Positions 54,859 through 62,229 of a stretch of 64,000 nucleotides of DNA are shown in pieces. This DNA is from an uncultured Senegalimassilia sp. (GTDB taxonomy: Bacteria > Actinomycetota > Coriobacteriia > Coriobacteriales > Eggerthellaceae), in assembly GCA_934630815.1 (NCBI GenBank), contig CAKTWI010000006.1:24425-88424 (forward strand). The letters are read 5' to 3'. Within the stretch, counting starts at the first letter, position 1, and every line of letters starts with the position of its first letter. The notes under the pieces were generated by a model, which was not told the origin of the DNA, ran no database searches, and was given only the letters and a program-made list of their open reading frames with translations. Position numbers and translations under genes: made by a program.

Positions 54859-55638
54859 ATGCTGCAGATGATGTCGGAAGCAATTGGCTTCGTGAGGATA
54901 ATTGCAAGCATTAAATCACAAATAAAGAAACTGACTAACAGAGGTGCGCCTTTAAAGCTGAGCGAAGTGCGTGTTGGTGGCGTTGTTCCGGAGCGGATTG
55001 CCACGGAAGTAGCGATAAATCCGAGCCTTTTGACTGCGAATGAATTGGATGCGGTGTCTCCGGAGTATTATTTGTGCTCTTCCGACCATGCTGGCTGGGC
55101 TGGGGAGTGCGTGATTAGGTTCAGGCTCGAGAACCGAAGCGACAAAAGAGTGAGCATACGTGGAATTCACATTGATAAACATAAGCTGACCATTAGCCCT
55201 AAAGGGTCAATGCTGTTTGTCCCGCAAGGTCGATTGACGGGCGAGCCATATCGATTTGCTTGTTATTTGGATTCCACGGGTTCATCGTCTATGGTGCTGC
55301 TAGATGGCTGGGGATGCAATGGCCGCCAAATCATTCCTCAGAATTATTTCGACGAAGCTTCGATTGAGCTGCTGCCAAATGCATTGCTTAACTTCGCTAT
55401 TCATTTGCGTACGGAGAAGGAATCGTTTGAATGTTGTGGCATATCTCTGGTATGGGAATCCAAAATGGGCAAATTGAAAAATCTTACCGTACCTCTTCCG
55501 AAGAAGGTATTTGTTTATGCCTTTGATCGCGTTCCGGAGAGTCAGAGGTTCAGGAGAACGTACGACATTGTCGCGCCCTGGATTACTCTGGAAGGCGACG
55601 ACCGGTTTTCTGGAAATAATGCGTATCGATGGTATTAA
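54859..55638 (+). CDS. Hypothetical protein, unrecognised
   Basis: The 259-residue protein starts at ATG 54859 after GGGAAAGGA; the GTG at 54838 is a weaker choice. The first 35 residues are helical and somewhat hydrophobic. The rest looks beta-rich (YYLCSSDHAGWAGECVIRF, VSIRGIHIDKHKLTISPKG, MLFVPQGRLTGEPYRFACYL), like an immunoglobulin or C2-type sandwich. There is no recognised catalytic motif. It sits between repeats and an IS remnant in the defence island and is AT-rich. Function unknown. Confidence 0.65.
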   Translation: MLQMMSEAIGFVRIIASIKSQIKKLTNRGAPLKLSEVRVGGVVPERIATEVAINPSLLTANELDAVSPEYYLCSSDHAGWAGECVIRFRLENRSDKRVSIRGIHIDKHKLTISPKGSMLFVPQGRLTGEPYRFACYLDSTGSSSMVLLDGWGCNGRQIIPQNYFDEASIELLPNALLNFAIHLRTEKESFECCGISLVWESKMGKLKNLTVPLPKKVFVYAFDRVPESQRFRRTYDIVAPWITLEGDDRFSGNNAYRWY

Positions 55639-55880
55639 GAGACGTAAAGCAGCACATGCTTTTAATCGCTGAGTCGGGCCCATATTGCGAGCGCGAATGG
55701 GGGGTGCCGGTAAAGTAAGCATGGGGGCGGTCCCGAACTTCATGCGTTGCTCTCGAGATAATCGCTGTGGTGTATCGGTGCAAGCCTGCCTTCCCGATAC
55801 ACGAGTCTGAGGGTGGTAACTTAAAAATGAGCATATGGGACTGCGGTGGAAATCCTGGACCGTTTCGGGTTAGGCGATTT

Positions 55881-56662
55881 TGGACTGGTCAAGGTTTCTT
55901 GGACGGAAAAATAAGCTTCTTCAGGCAACATATCGCTCCAGGTCGCACGGGGCGTTATAGCCGATCGACGAGTGCATCCTCCGCCTGTTGTAGCAGGGCT
56001 CGATGCATTTGAGCACGTCCCGCTTCGCCTCCTCCCTCGTCTTGCGGCCCTTGCCGTTCACCGGCTCGCGCTTGAGCGTCTTGAAGAAGGATTCCGCGAG
56101 CGCGTCGTCCCACAGGTTGCACGGCCGCGACATGGATCGGGCGATTCCATGGGACTCGAGGCGGCGCCGGAACGCCCGGGAAGCGTGCTGGGAACCCTGG
56201 TCATCGTGGAAGACGAGGCTGAAGTCATCGGGCGGGCTCTCCCTTCCGACCGCCTGCTCGAGTGCGTCCGCGACCGGCTTCTCGGTCATGCGCTCGGACA
56301 TCGACCAGCCTACGACTTTCCTGTGGAACGCGTCGATTACGGCTGCGAGGCAGGGCCATCCTTCGCCCGTTCCGATGTAGGCGATGTCGCCCACCCATAG
56401 CTTGTTGTGGGCTTCGACGTCGAACGTCCTGTCCGCGAGGTTCACGTGCGGGTCGCCCATCTCCTCGTACTCCTGCGCCCACCGCCTGAGCGTCGAGTCC
56501 TTGATTCCGAGCTCCCTCGCAAGGTCGACGGCCCTCATCTCGCCGCCGAGGACCACCCGCGCCGCCGCTATCTTGAACTGCTTATCGTAACGCTTCCTCT
56601 TCTGGGTCATATAGAACACCTTTCGTCCTTAATTTGGTGTTCGAGAAAGCTTGCCTATTCCA
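55881..56662 (-). mobile_element. Internally deleted IS3-family element
   Basis: Ends are inverted repeats beginning TGGACTGGTCAAGGTTTCTT at 55881 and, on the other strand, TGGAATAGGCAAGCTTTCTC at 56662. At 782 bp it is several hundred bases shorter than a usual IS3 element, in line with the internal deletion in its transposase gene. I see no target duplication. Confidence 0.75.
55921..56610 (-). pseudogene. IS3 transposase, OrfA N-terminus fused in frame to OrfB core
   Basis: The 229-residue frame starts at ATG 56610 (AAAGG upstream). Residues of about 1-50 are the OrfA helix-turn-helix (KRYDKQFKIAAARVVLGGEM, LGIKDSTLRRWAQEYE). The rest jumps into the OrfB catalytic core: LWVGDIAYIGTGEGW, FHDDQGSQHASRAF, DALAESFFKTLKRE, so the D-D-E triad is present. 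The OrfA C-terminus, the frameshift window and the OrfB N-terminus are missing. It is probably inactive, though the open frame is notable. Confidence 0.8.
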
Positions 56663-56738
56663 AAGGATCTTTTGCCTTTTGCCTGGCCATGCTGTTAAGT
56701 AACCTGGAGCGCGTCTTCTAGATAATTGGTTTTAGGAA

Positions 56739-56744
56739 TATAAT
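56739..56744 (+). promoter_or_regulatory. -10 box upstream of the SLATT-RT locus
   Basis: A perfect TATAAT ends six bases before 56751, so transcription should begin at or within a base or two of the 5' arm of the predicted RNA (56750). No strong -35 box is visible. Confidence 0.5.
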
Positions 56745-56749
56745 CGCCT

Positions 56750-56874
56750 AAGGCGACGCTGGCTTTTGCCGACTGCTTGGCGTCTCAAGCGGTATTTGTA
56801 AGCTATGGTTTTATGCCGATTTAGCGACTCTGGTAAAACTCCAGGGTGCGGTTCTGTTCCAATGGCGTCGCCTT
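56750..56874 (+). ncRNA. Predicted structured RNA upstream of the SLATT-RT operon
   Basis: AAGGCGACGC at 56750-56759 is the exact reverse complement of GCGTCGCCTT at 56865-56874, giving a 10-bp closing stem over about 105 nt. TGG after the first arm can pair with CCA before the second with a small bulge. Inside, CTCTGG/CCAGGG (56828-56846) makes a 6-bp hairpin with one wobble pair, and GGC-TTTT-GCC and GGTAT/ATGCC are further short stems. A TATAAT box lies just ahead, and the SLATT start codon comes 18 bp after. Defence reverse transcriptases often use a cis-encoded RNA as template or primer, so this is a candidate; an alternative is a 5' UTR attenuator. Confidence 0.5.
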
Positions 56875-56892
56875 CTCGACAAGGGGTAGCCA

Positions 56893-57441
56893 ATGGGTGA
56901 TAGCAAGTTCGATTATCTACAACAATTAATTCAAAGAACCAGGCTCGCTCATATTGCTGCGGAAAAGCGTTTACTTCGTATGGACTTATTGGTAAAGCAT
57001 GCGACGGTGTATTACGCTTGCTGGACAGTCGGCCTTTCCTTGGCGACCTCATTTGCCGATAGCAAATGGTTGGCATTCTTGTCTATTGTAAGTTCAATCG
57101 TTGTCGCGTTATTCACAGTGTATGCGGGTTCTCAAAACTATGCTGTTCGTGCTGAGCAAATGAAGAATAGCTATATTCAGCTTCAAGACCTATGGCTCAA
57201 TTTTGATTCTTCCGAAGCAGAGGAAGGAGACCGTGCCGTATTCGCCGACAGGGCAGGTGAGCGATATATTGCCATCATCAGGCAAACGGAGAATCACCTT
57301 GAATGTGACGACGAGCAATCTCGTTCAGCGTTTGACGAATTTAGGATATGGGGATTGCGCATTGCGGTTTACGGATCTCCTCTTGTGGTGGCTGGCGCTG
57401 TCTCGATTGCGATGGCATCAGGTGTGTTGTCATGGTGTTGA
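56893..57441 (+). CDS. SLATT-domain two-transmembrane effector
   Basis: The 182-residue protein starts at ATG 56893 behind AAGGGG. Residues of about 35-80 form two membrane helices split by a short turn (VYYACWTVGLSLATSFADS; WLAFLSIVSSIVVALFTVYA), followed by a conserved-looking helical tail (NYAVRAEQMKNSYIQLQDLW) and a third hydrophobic stretch near the C-terminus (YGSPLVVAGAVSIAMASGV). This matches SLATT proteins, predicted pore-forming effectors that accompany nucleotide-sensing and RT-based defence systems. The stop overlaps the RT start as TGATG, so the two are translated together. A likely role is membrane damage and growth arrest when the RT senses phage. Confidence 0.75.
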   Translation: MGDSKFDYLQQLIQRTRLAHIAAEKRLLRMDLLVKHATVYYACWTVGLSLATSFADSKWLAFLSIVSSIVVALFTVYAGSQNYAVRAEQMKNSYIQLQDLWLNFDSSEAEEGDRAVFADRAGERYIAIIRQTENHLECDDEQSRSAFDEFRIWGLRIAVYGSPLVVAGAVSIAMASGVLSWC

Positions 57442-58778
57442 TGACATTTAGTGAGTGGGGTTTCAGGAGAAGATTTTCGGTTGAGTCTCTTTGCGATGTG
57501 TTTGAATCCGAGGTAAGGAAGAAATCGACCGTAGGTATTGATCGAGTGACGGTGAAGTCGTTTGCTCGCGATTTGCAGGCTAACGTCGAGATAATATCTC
57601 GCAAAGTGTTCGAAGGCTCCTATCATTTTACAAATTATTCCCAGATGCTTGTGCCCAAAGCTCCTGGTGCGGTTCCGCGCGAATTATGCATTCCAACAGT
57701 TCGCGATAAAGTGACGCTAAAAGCGTTGTCGCATGTTCTCGATGATGCGTTTGGGAGCTCAGCGGCAACGGAGCAACCTCAGCGAACTGTCGATGCAATA
57801 AAAGAATGTCTTTCGTCAGAGCAGTATGATGCGTTTTTCAAGTTTGACATAAAAGGGTTCTATTCGAGCATTGACCATAACCTGATGCTTGAAGCCTTAA
57901 AGCGTAAGATTTCCAACGATGCATTGCTATCGCTTCTCATGGACGCTATTACCACTCCTTCGGTTAGATTCGGTTGTTCCTGCAAGCAAAAACGCTTGCA
58001 AGGCGTACCGGAGGGTTTGCCGATTTCGAATAGGCTGGCAAATATCTATCTAATCGAGTTAGACAAGCATTTTCAACAAGATGATTCAGTTGCGTTTTTC
58101 CGGTACGTTGATGATGTCTTGATTTTTTGCAAAGCGGCTGACCTTGAGCGGGTGTCTTCCGAAATGAGTGGTTTTGCAAAGCATATGCGCTTAAAGTTAA
58201 ATGAGGATAAGACGAAAAGCGGCATTCTCTCTGTCGAACAATTCGATTATCTAGGGTATAGATTTCAACGAGAGGGCCTAGCCGTCTGCACGAAGGCCAG
58301 AAGGCGGATCGAGCAGTCTTTGGAGCTGCATCTGCGCCTATTCGAGAAAATGCCTCGCCGTCAGTGGCTTTGGCGATTGAACTTAAGGATTACGGGATGT
58401 AGGGTCACGGAAGACGGAAAGGCCTTTCAGCGTTATGGCTGGTTGTACTACTATTCTCGCGCGGATGATGTAGCGTATTTTGCCAAACTCGACTACATTC
58501 TGAGAAAAATTGCTAAGCGAAAAGGAATTGCCCTTCCTTCAGAGGTGAAGTCCTTTAAGAAGGCCTATTACGAAATCCGTTATAGGGAAGGGAAGACTTC
58601 GTATATCCCTTCTTTTGATTATCGGATGTCGCTGGTCGACAAGCGACAGATTCTCGAGGGCGTCTTCGATTTGAACGATTTGCAAGACAAAGACGCGGAA
58701 GAGATTGATGAATTGTTTCGCGGTGTAATTAGAAGGGAATTGTCTATTCTCGAGAAAGACGCAGGCGTGATCTCATAG
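57441..58778 (+). CDS. Reverse transcriptase of a defence-type (UG/DRT-like) module
   Basis: The 445-residue protein starts at ATG 57441 (ATG 57432 also possible). RT motifs are in order: LVPKAPGAVPRELCIPTVRD, FKFDIKGFYSSIDH with D136, GVPEGLPISNRLANIYL, FFRYVDDVLIFC with YVDD at 222-225, LKLNEDKTKSGIL and FDYLGYRF. The C-terminal 150 residues (LRITGCRVTEDGKAF, YGWLYYYSRADDVAYF) are like those of unknown-group defence RTs and not a group II intron maturase. I see no integrase, endonuclease or retron-specific motif. Partner SLATT gene is coupled upstream. Confidence 0.85.
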   Translation: MTFSEWGFRRRFSVESLCDVFESEVRKKSTVGIDRVTVKSFARDLQANVEIISRKVFEGSYHFTNYSQMLVPKAPGAVPRELCIPTVRDKVTLKALSHVLDDAFGSSAATEQPQRTVDAIKECLSSEQYDAFFKFDIKGFYSSIDHNLMLEALKRKISNDALLSLLMDAITTPSVRFGCSCKQKRLQGVPEGLPISNRLANIYLIELDKHFQQDDSVAFFRYVDDVLIFCKAADLERVSSEMSGFAKHMRLKLNEDKTKSGILSVEQFDYLGYRFQREGLAVCTKARRRIEQSLELHLRLFEKMPRRQWLWRLNLRITGCRVTEDGKAFQRYGWLYYYSRADDVAYFAKLDYILRKIAKRKGIALPSEVKSFKKAYYEIRYREGKTSYIPSFDYRMSLVDKRQILEGVFDLNDLQDKDAEEIDELFRGVIRRELSILEKDAGVIS

Positions 58779-58898
58779 ACGTTTCATTGGTTTCAGAGAA
58801 GAGGTTGACTAAATGAGCGTCGAAGATAGCGCGTCTTAACACTTGCCTCTGTATGATCCATGCTAATCGCGAACGTTTTCCGACCTTGGAGGTTTGCG

Positions 58899-59222
58899 AT
58901 GTCTGCCAACAGCGACGCCGCAAGGCACGACATGTGGGCCGGGCGCATAGAGCGCTGCCTGGCGTCGGGCACGGCTATCGGCGAGTGGTGCTTGCTGAAC
59001 AAGGTGAGCAAGTCGAGCCTGTACAGGCGGCTCGCCGTCTTCTGTGACGAGAGGCTCGGCCGCTTCGCTGGGAAGAACTCGGAGGCGTTCGGATGGGTGA
59101 CGGCGATGCGCGATGGCATCGCCGTCACCAAGGCCATCGTGCCGGCCGTAAGCGCCGCCGGGCAGGCCGTCGCCGATCCGGCCGAGGAGACGCCGGGATC
59201 CAAGGATTGGAGGAGCGGGAAG
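58899..59222 (+). pseudogene. IS66-type accessory protein (TnpA-like), truncated
   Basis: From ATG 58899 (TTGGAGG upstream) the frame encodes MWAGRIERCLASGTAIGEWC and VSKSSLYRRLAVFCDERL, like the small helix-turn-helix protein that precedes TnpB in IS66 elements. After about 59222 the frame continues without family sense. There is no TnpB or TnpC. A second, more decayed copy lies at 63338-63455. Confidence 0.6.
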
Positions 59223-59264
59223 CCTCTCGGAGCTTTCTCGACCAAAAGGGAAAGTTCCGAGAGG
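59223..59264 (+). terminator. Hairpin at the end of the IS66-like fragment
   Basis: CCTCTCGGAGCTTTC pairs with GAAAGTTCCGAGAGG (15 bp with one wobble), followed by TTTATCGTTCT. It could be a terminator for the rightward strand. Confidence 0.45.
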
Positions 59265-59273
59265 TTTATCGTT

Positions 59274-59435
59274 CTATGTGGTTGCTTTGACGCTCGCAGG
59301 TGTTTCCGTAGTGATCGCGTTCGTCGTTGCTTGGGCGTTTGCGTCGTCCGTTGCGAGCGCCGTTGCCGGGCACATGCTTGTGACCAGCGTGAGCGAAAGT
59401 GCGATCGAAAGCATTGCGGACGCGGGCTGTTTCAT
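59274..59435 (-). pseudogene. N-terminal remnant of a secreted protein
   Basis: 53 codons from ATG 59435, with GAGAGG upstream, encode MKQPASAMLSIALSLTLVTS then MCPATALA before TDDANAQATT. This is a clear Sec signal peptide with an A-x-A cleavage site and a Thr/Ala-rich mature start, as in large Coriobacteriia surface proteins. A stop cuts it after the signal region, next to the hairpin and IS66-like debris. Confidence 0.5.
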
Positions 59436-59753
59436 GGCGTGACCTCTCTTATGGCCGGTGGCGGTTTCGCGACGCATGGGGCAGTGTCACCGTGCGATAT
59501 TTGCTGGCGACATTTTACGATAGAGGACCTAGGGATTACGGCTCGTCAGGGTGATTTTTGGTAGTTATGAGTGACTTTTTGGCGGGTTGGCGGGGGTGGA
59601 TGGGAGTTGCTATTTGTAGGGGCGGGTACGGGGCTCTACCGGCGTTTTCCATGAGCGCTTTTGCGCGATGGTTTGCGGTGCATCTGGTGCAAGCATTCGT
59701 TTGGCCGCATGCTCATCGGCTGCCGCGGCTTCGCTTGCGGTCGCGTCCTCGCG

Positions 59754-59918
59754 ACTTCTGGGCGGTTCCGGAGGAAATGGGCGCCGATTTCGCCATAGGT
59801 CCTGAATTTTTGTGCGGTTTCTGGCGGGAGTTGTTCGCTGTTGGCTCTGCCGACCTGGGGAAACGCCGGCGTGTTGTGGTGTTTCGGGTCGATTCGGCCT
59901 GCGAAACCGCCCAGAAGT
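59754..59918 (+). mobile_element. R element (MITE-like), copy 2
   Basis: A 165-bp unit whose left end GCGACTTCTGGGCGGTT and right end AACCGCCCAGAAGTTGC are inverted repeats with one mismatch. It is homologous to 52307-52470 and 63488-63652. It lies in a 960-bp gap (59565-60524) with no supported gene. Confidence 0.88.
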
Positions 59919-60205
59919 TGCAAGTGGGGCTTGCGGGTCGCTAGGGGAGCGCGGCGGTTGCTGCAGGGCACGCCGGTTGCGAAGATGGGTATCCGCGCAT
60001 GAACGGGGGTGCTCAAGAGCGTTCGGAGCGGTGAGGGGCGCTTCTTGCCAGGTAGCTGCACGCCGCATTGCGTGGGAATCTTGGCCCTGTGGGCGGTGTT
60101 GGTAACTAAATTGCCCTGCTTCCTCAGTTACTACGGATGCGCCTGCGACATGCTGACTGCCCTTCTTGTCTCCATGGCCGAACGTCTATCAGCAGCGATT
60201 AAGTC

Positions 60206-60290
60206 AGCGGGTGCGGCGGTCTGCATGTCGTTCATCAAGGCGCTCGAAACGAACCTGGCGATGTATTCAGATTCAGCCTAGCGAAAACAG
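60206..60290 (+). repeat. S-type dispersed repeat, copy 3
   Basis: AGCGGGTGCGGCGGTCTGCA ... CAGATTCAGCCTAGCGAAAA; one frame reads AAVCMSFIKALETNLAMYSD then SA and stop. After it, 60345-60510 reads on the reverse strand as a possible 55-residue gene tail (TPYLPTAGDLKAYVADFYL) with no start. Confidence 0.75.
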
Positions 60291-60524
60291 TTCGAGCGTG
60301 CGACTGTCGGCGATGATGCTATCATGGCTGCGAGCAGCGTAGCCTTAAAAGACATACCTGCCGTACCGGGTTTGAACCCTGTTTTTGACGTCGAAGTGAG
60401 CTGGGTTGACGCCGAGGGCAGCCGTCAGGTAAAAATCAGCCACATAAGCCTTTAAATCACCTGCAGTGGGCAAGTAAGGGGTTCCAGCATACGTAAGTAA
60501 TTCTCGTTGGCGGGGAGGTGCCGA

Positions 60525-62228
60525 GTGGAGCAAGGGCTTTATGTCAAAGAGCTTTATATCGAGGGATTCAAGAAGTTCTCTGAACCAGTGCGCATCTCGT
60601 TGAAGCAGGGCATGAACGTACTTGTCGGCAATAACGATTTCGGCAAGAGCACAATACTGGAGGCGCTCCGTCTCGTTTTGACGGGCACTTTTCGCGGGCG
60701 GTCCCTCAACCAGGCGCTTACGCAGGATCTTTTCAATATCGACGCCGTCGGGCGTTATTTCGACACGCTCAGGAGCGGCCATGTGGTGGAGCCGCCGTGT
60801 ATACGAATCGAAGCGACGTTTGACGGCGCTGATACGCACGAGCTCGCAAAGTACGAAGGCGACAATAATGTGGGTAAGGCGCCCGCATCGGGCGTTGGCA
60901 TCCTTATCGAACTCGATCGTGACGAGTTCGGCCCCGAGTTCGATGAATACGTCAAAGGGCTTGAAGGCAACGCTTTGCCCATCGAGTACTACCACGTTAA
61001 GCGCTATACTTTCTCGCGCCACAGGCTCGTGGCTTCAACGCTGGGCTTTCGGTCTTGTTTGATTGACTCCTCGGGCAACGCGAGGAGTGGGAGTCAGCAG
61101 TCTTATATCTCGCACCTTGCAAAGGATGTATTGGACCGCGACGACCAAATCGCCGTTTTGCAGGCGTATCGGCAGACGAGGGTGCAATTTGACGGTTGCG
61201 ACGCCGTCGTCAATGCCAACTCCCTGCTTTCCGATAAAGTTTCGAGTCTGACGGGAAAGAAGGTCAGCTTTAGAAGCGACATGGGCAACAAGCAGGCCTG
61301 GGAGTCTGGTGTGGTGGCTGCACTGGACTCGATTGCCTTCACGCATGCCGGCGCCGGTTCCCAAAATATGGCCGAAGTCGAGCTTGCACTTGCGAAAAGC
61401 GGTGATTGCGGCTCTGGTGTAATCTTGCTTGAGGAGCCGGAGGCCCATCTCTCCCATGCAAACCTCAATGCGCTTCTTGAGGGGGTCTGCGAGCGTCTGG
61501 GCGGCCAGCAGGCGCTTGTGAGCACGCACAGCAGCTTCGTCGCCAACAAGCTCAACCTCGGTAACCTGCTTATCGTGGGCCCTGACGGCAACGCCGCAAG
61601 GCTAAGTGACACCTGCGATTCCGCTACATTTCGCTTCTTCGAGAAGCTGCCCGGCTACTCGACCCTGCGCTTCCTTCTTTGCAGGGCGGCCATCCTTGTG
61701 GAGGGCGATTCGGATGAGCTTGTGGTGCAGCGGGTATATATGGACTCGCACAAGGGGCGTTTGCCCATACAGGAGGGGATTGAGGTCATCTCGGTTGCTA
61801 ACTCAGCTCAAAGGTTCCTGCAGATGGCTAAGGTCGTTTCGCAGCCGGTTGTTGCGCTGACGGATAACGATGGTGATGTGGATAAAAGGCGTTCGCAGTA
61901 CGGTAGCTACTGGTTGCTTTGCGACGGGCAAGCACCCATCGACACCCGTATCGCCGTCAGCTTCCCTGGTAGATGCTTGGAACGAGGGCCCATCGAGGAT
62001 TATTCGTACAACACGCTCGAACCTGAGCTTTTTAAGGCCAATGGCCTCCAAAAGACTGGGGTTGTCTTAGGCAAAGCCTTCAAAGACCGCGATGCTGCCC
62101 TGAGACATATGAAGACAAATAAGACTGAGTGCGCGTACAAGTTCTTTACGACCGATGAGGACATTGTCTGGCCCGAATATATCGTGCGCGCCATAGAGTT
62201 CATCGATGCTGCTTTAGGGCGTGGGTAG
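60525..62228 (+). CDS. gajA: OLD-family ATPase-TOPRIM nuclease (Gabija GajA-like)
   Basis: The 567-residue protein starts at GTG 60525 after GGGGAGG. The ATPase domain has Walker A GNNDFGKS at 35-42, the ABC-like Walker B ILLEEPEAHLSH and H-loop LVSTHSSFVANKL. The TOPRIM domain follows, with AILVEGDSDELVV and VALTDNDGDVDK. This is the class 2 OLD layout, with a UvrD-like helicase gene adjacent (2-base gap), which defines Gabija. By family GajA is a site-specific DNA nickase held in check by nucleotides and released when phage replication depletes them. Confidence 0.85.
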   Translation: MEQGLYVKELYIEGFKKFSEPVRISLKQGMNVLVGNNDFGKSTILEALRLVLTGTFRGRSLNQALTQDLFNIDAVGRYFDTLRSGHVVEPPCIRIEATFDGADTHELAKYEGDNNVGKAPASGVGILIELDRDEFGPEFDEYVKGLEGNALPIEYYHVKRYTFSRHRLVASTLGFRSCLIDSSGNARSGSQQSYISHLAKDVLDRDDQIAVLQAYRQTRVQFDGCDAVVNANSLLSDKVSSLTGKKVSFRSDMGNKQAWESGVVAALDSIAFTHAGAGSQNMAEVELALAKSGDCGSGVILLEEPEAHLSHANLNALLEGVCERLGGQQALVSTHSSFVANKLNLGNLLIVGPDGNAARLSDTCDSATFRFFEKLPGYSTLRFLLCRAAILVEGDSDELVVQRVYMDSHKGRLPIQEGIEVISVANSAQRFLQMAKVVSQPVVALTDNDGDVDKRRSQYGSYWLLCDGQAPIDTRIAVSFPGRCLERGPIEDYSYNTLEPELFKANGLQKTGVVLGKAFKDRDAALRHMKTNKTECAYKFFTTDEDIVWPEYIVRAIEFIDAALGRG

Positions 62229-62229
62229 C

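Noticed and set aside
56750..58778. A classical retron
   Set aside because: The structure upstream and a two-transmembrane effector recall some retrons, but I saw no retron-specific RT motifs, and the effector gene lies between RNA and RT. I keep it as a UG/DRT-like candidate; a phylogeny would decide.
60345..61022. Reverse-strand gene overlapping gajA
   Set aside because: Most of it is antisense to conserved OLD motifs. Only the last 55 codons lie outside gajA, and they lack a start; at best it is a gene remnant.
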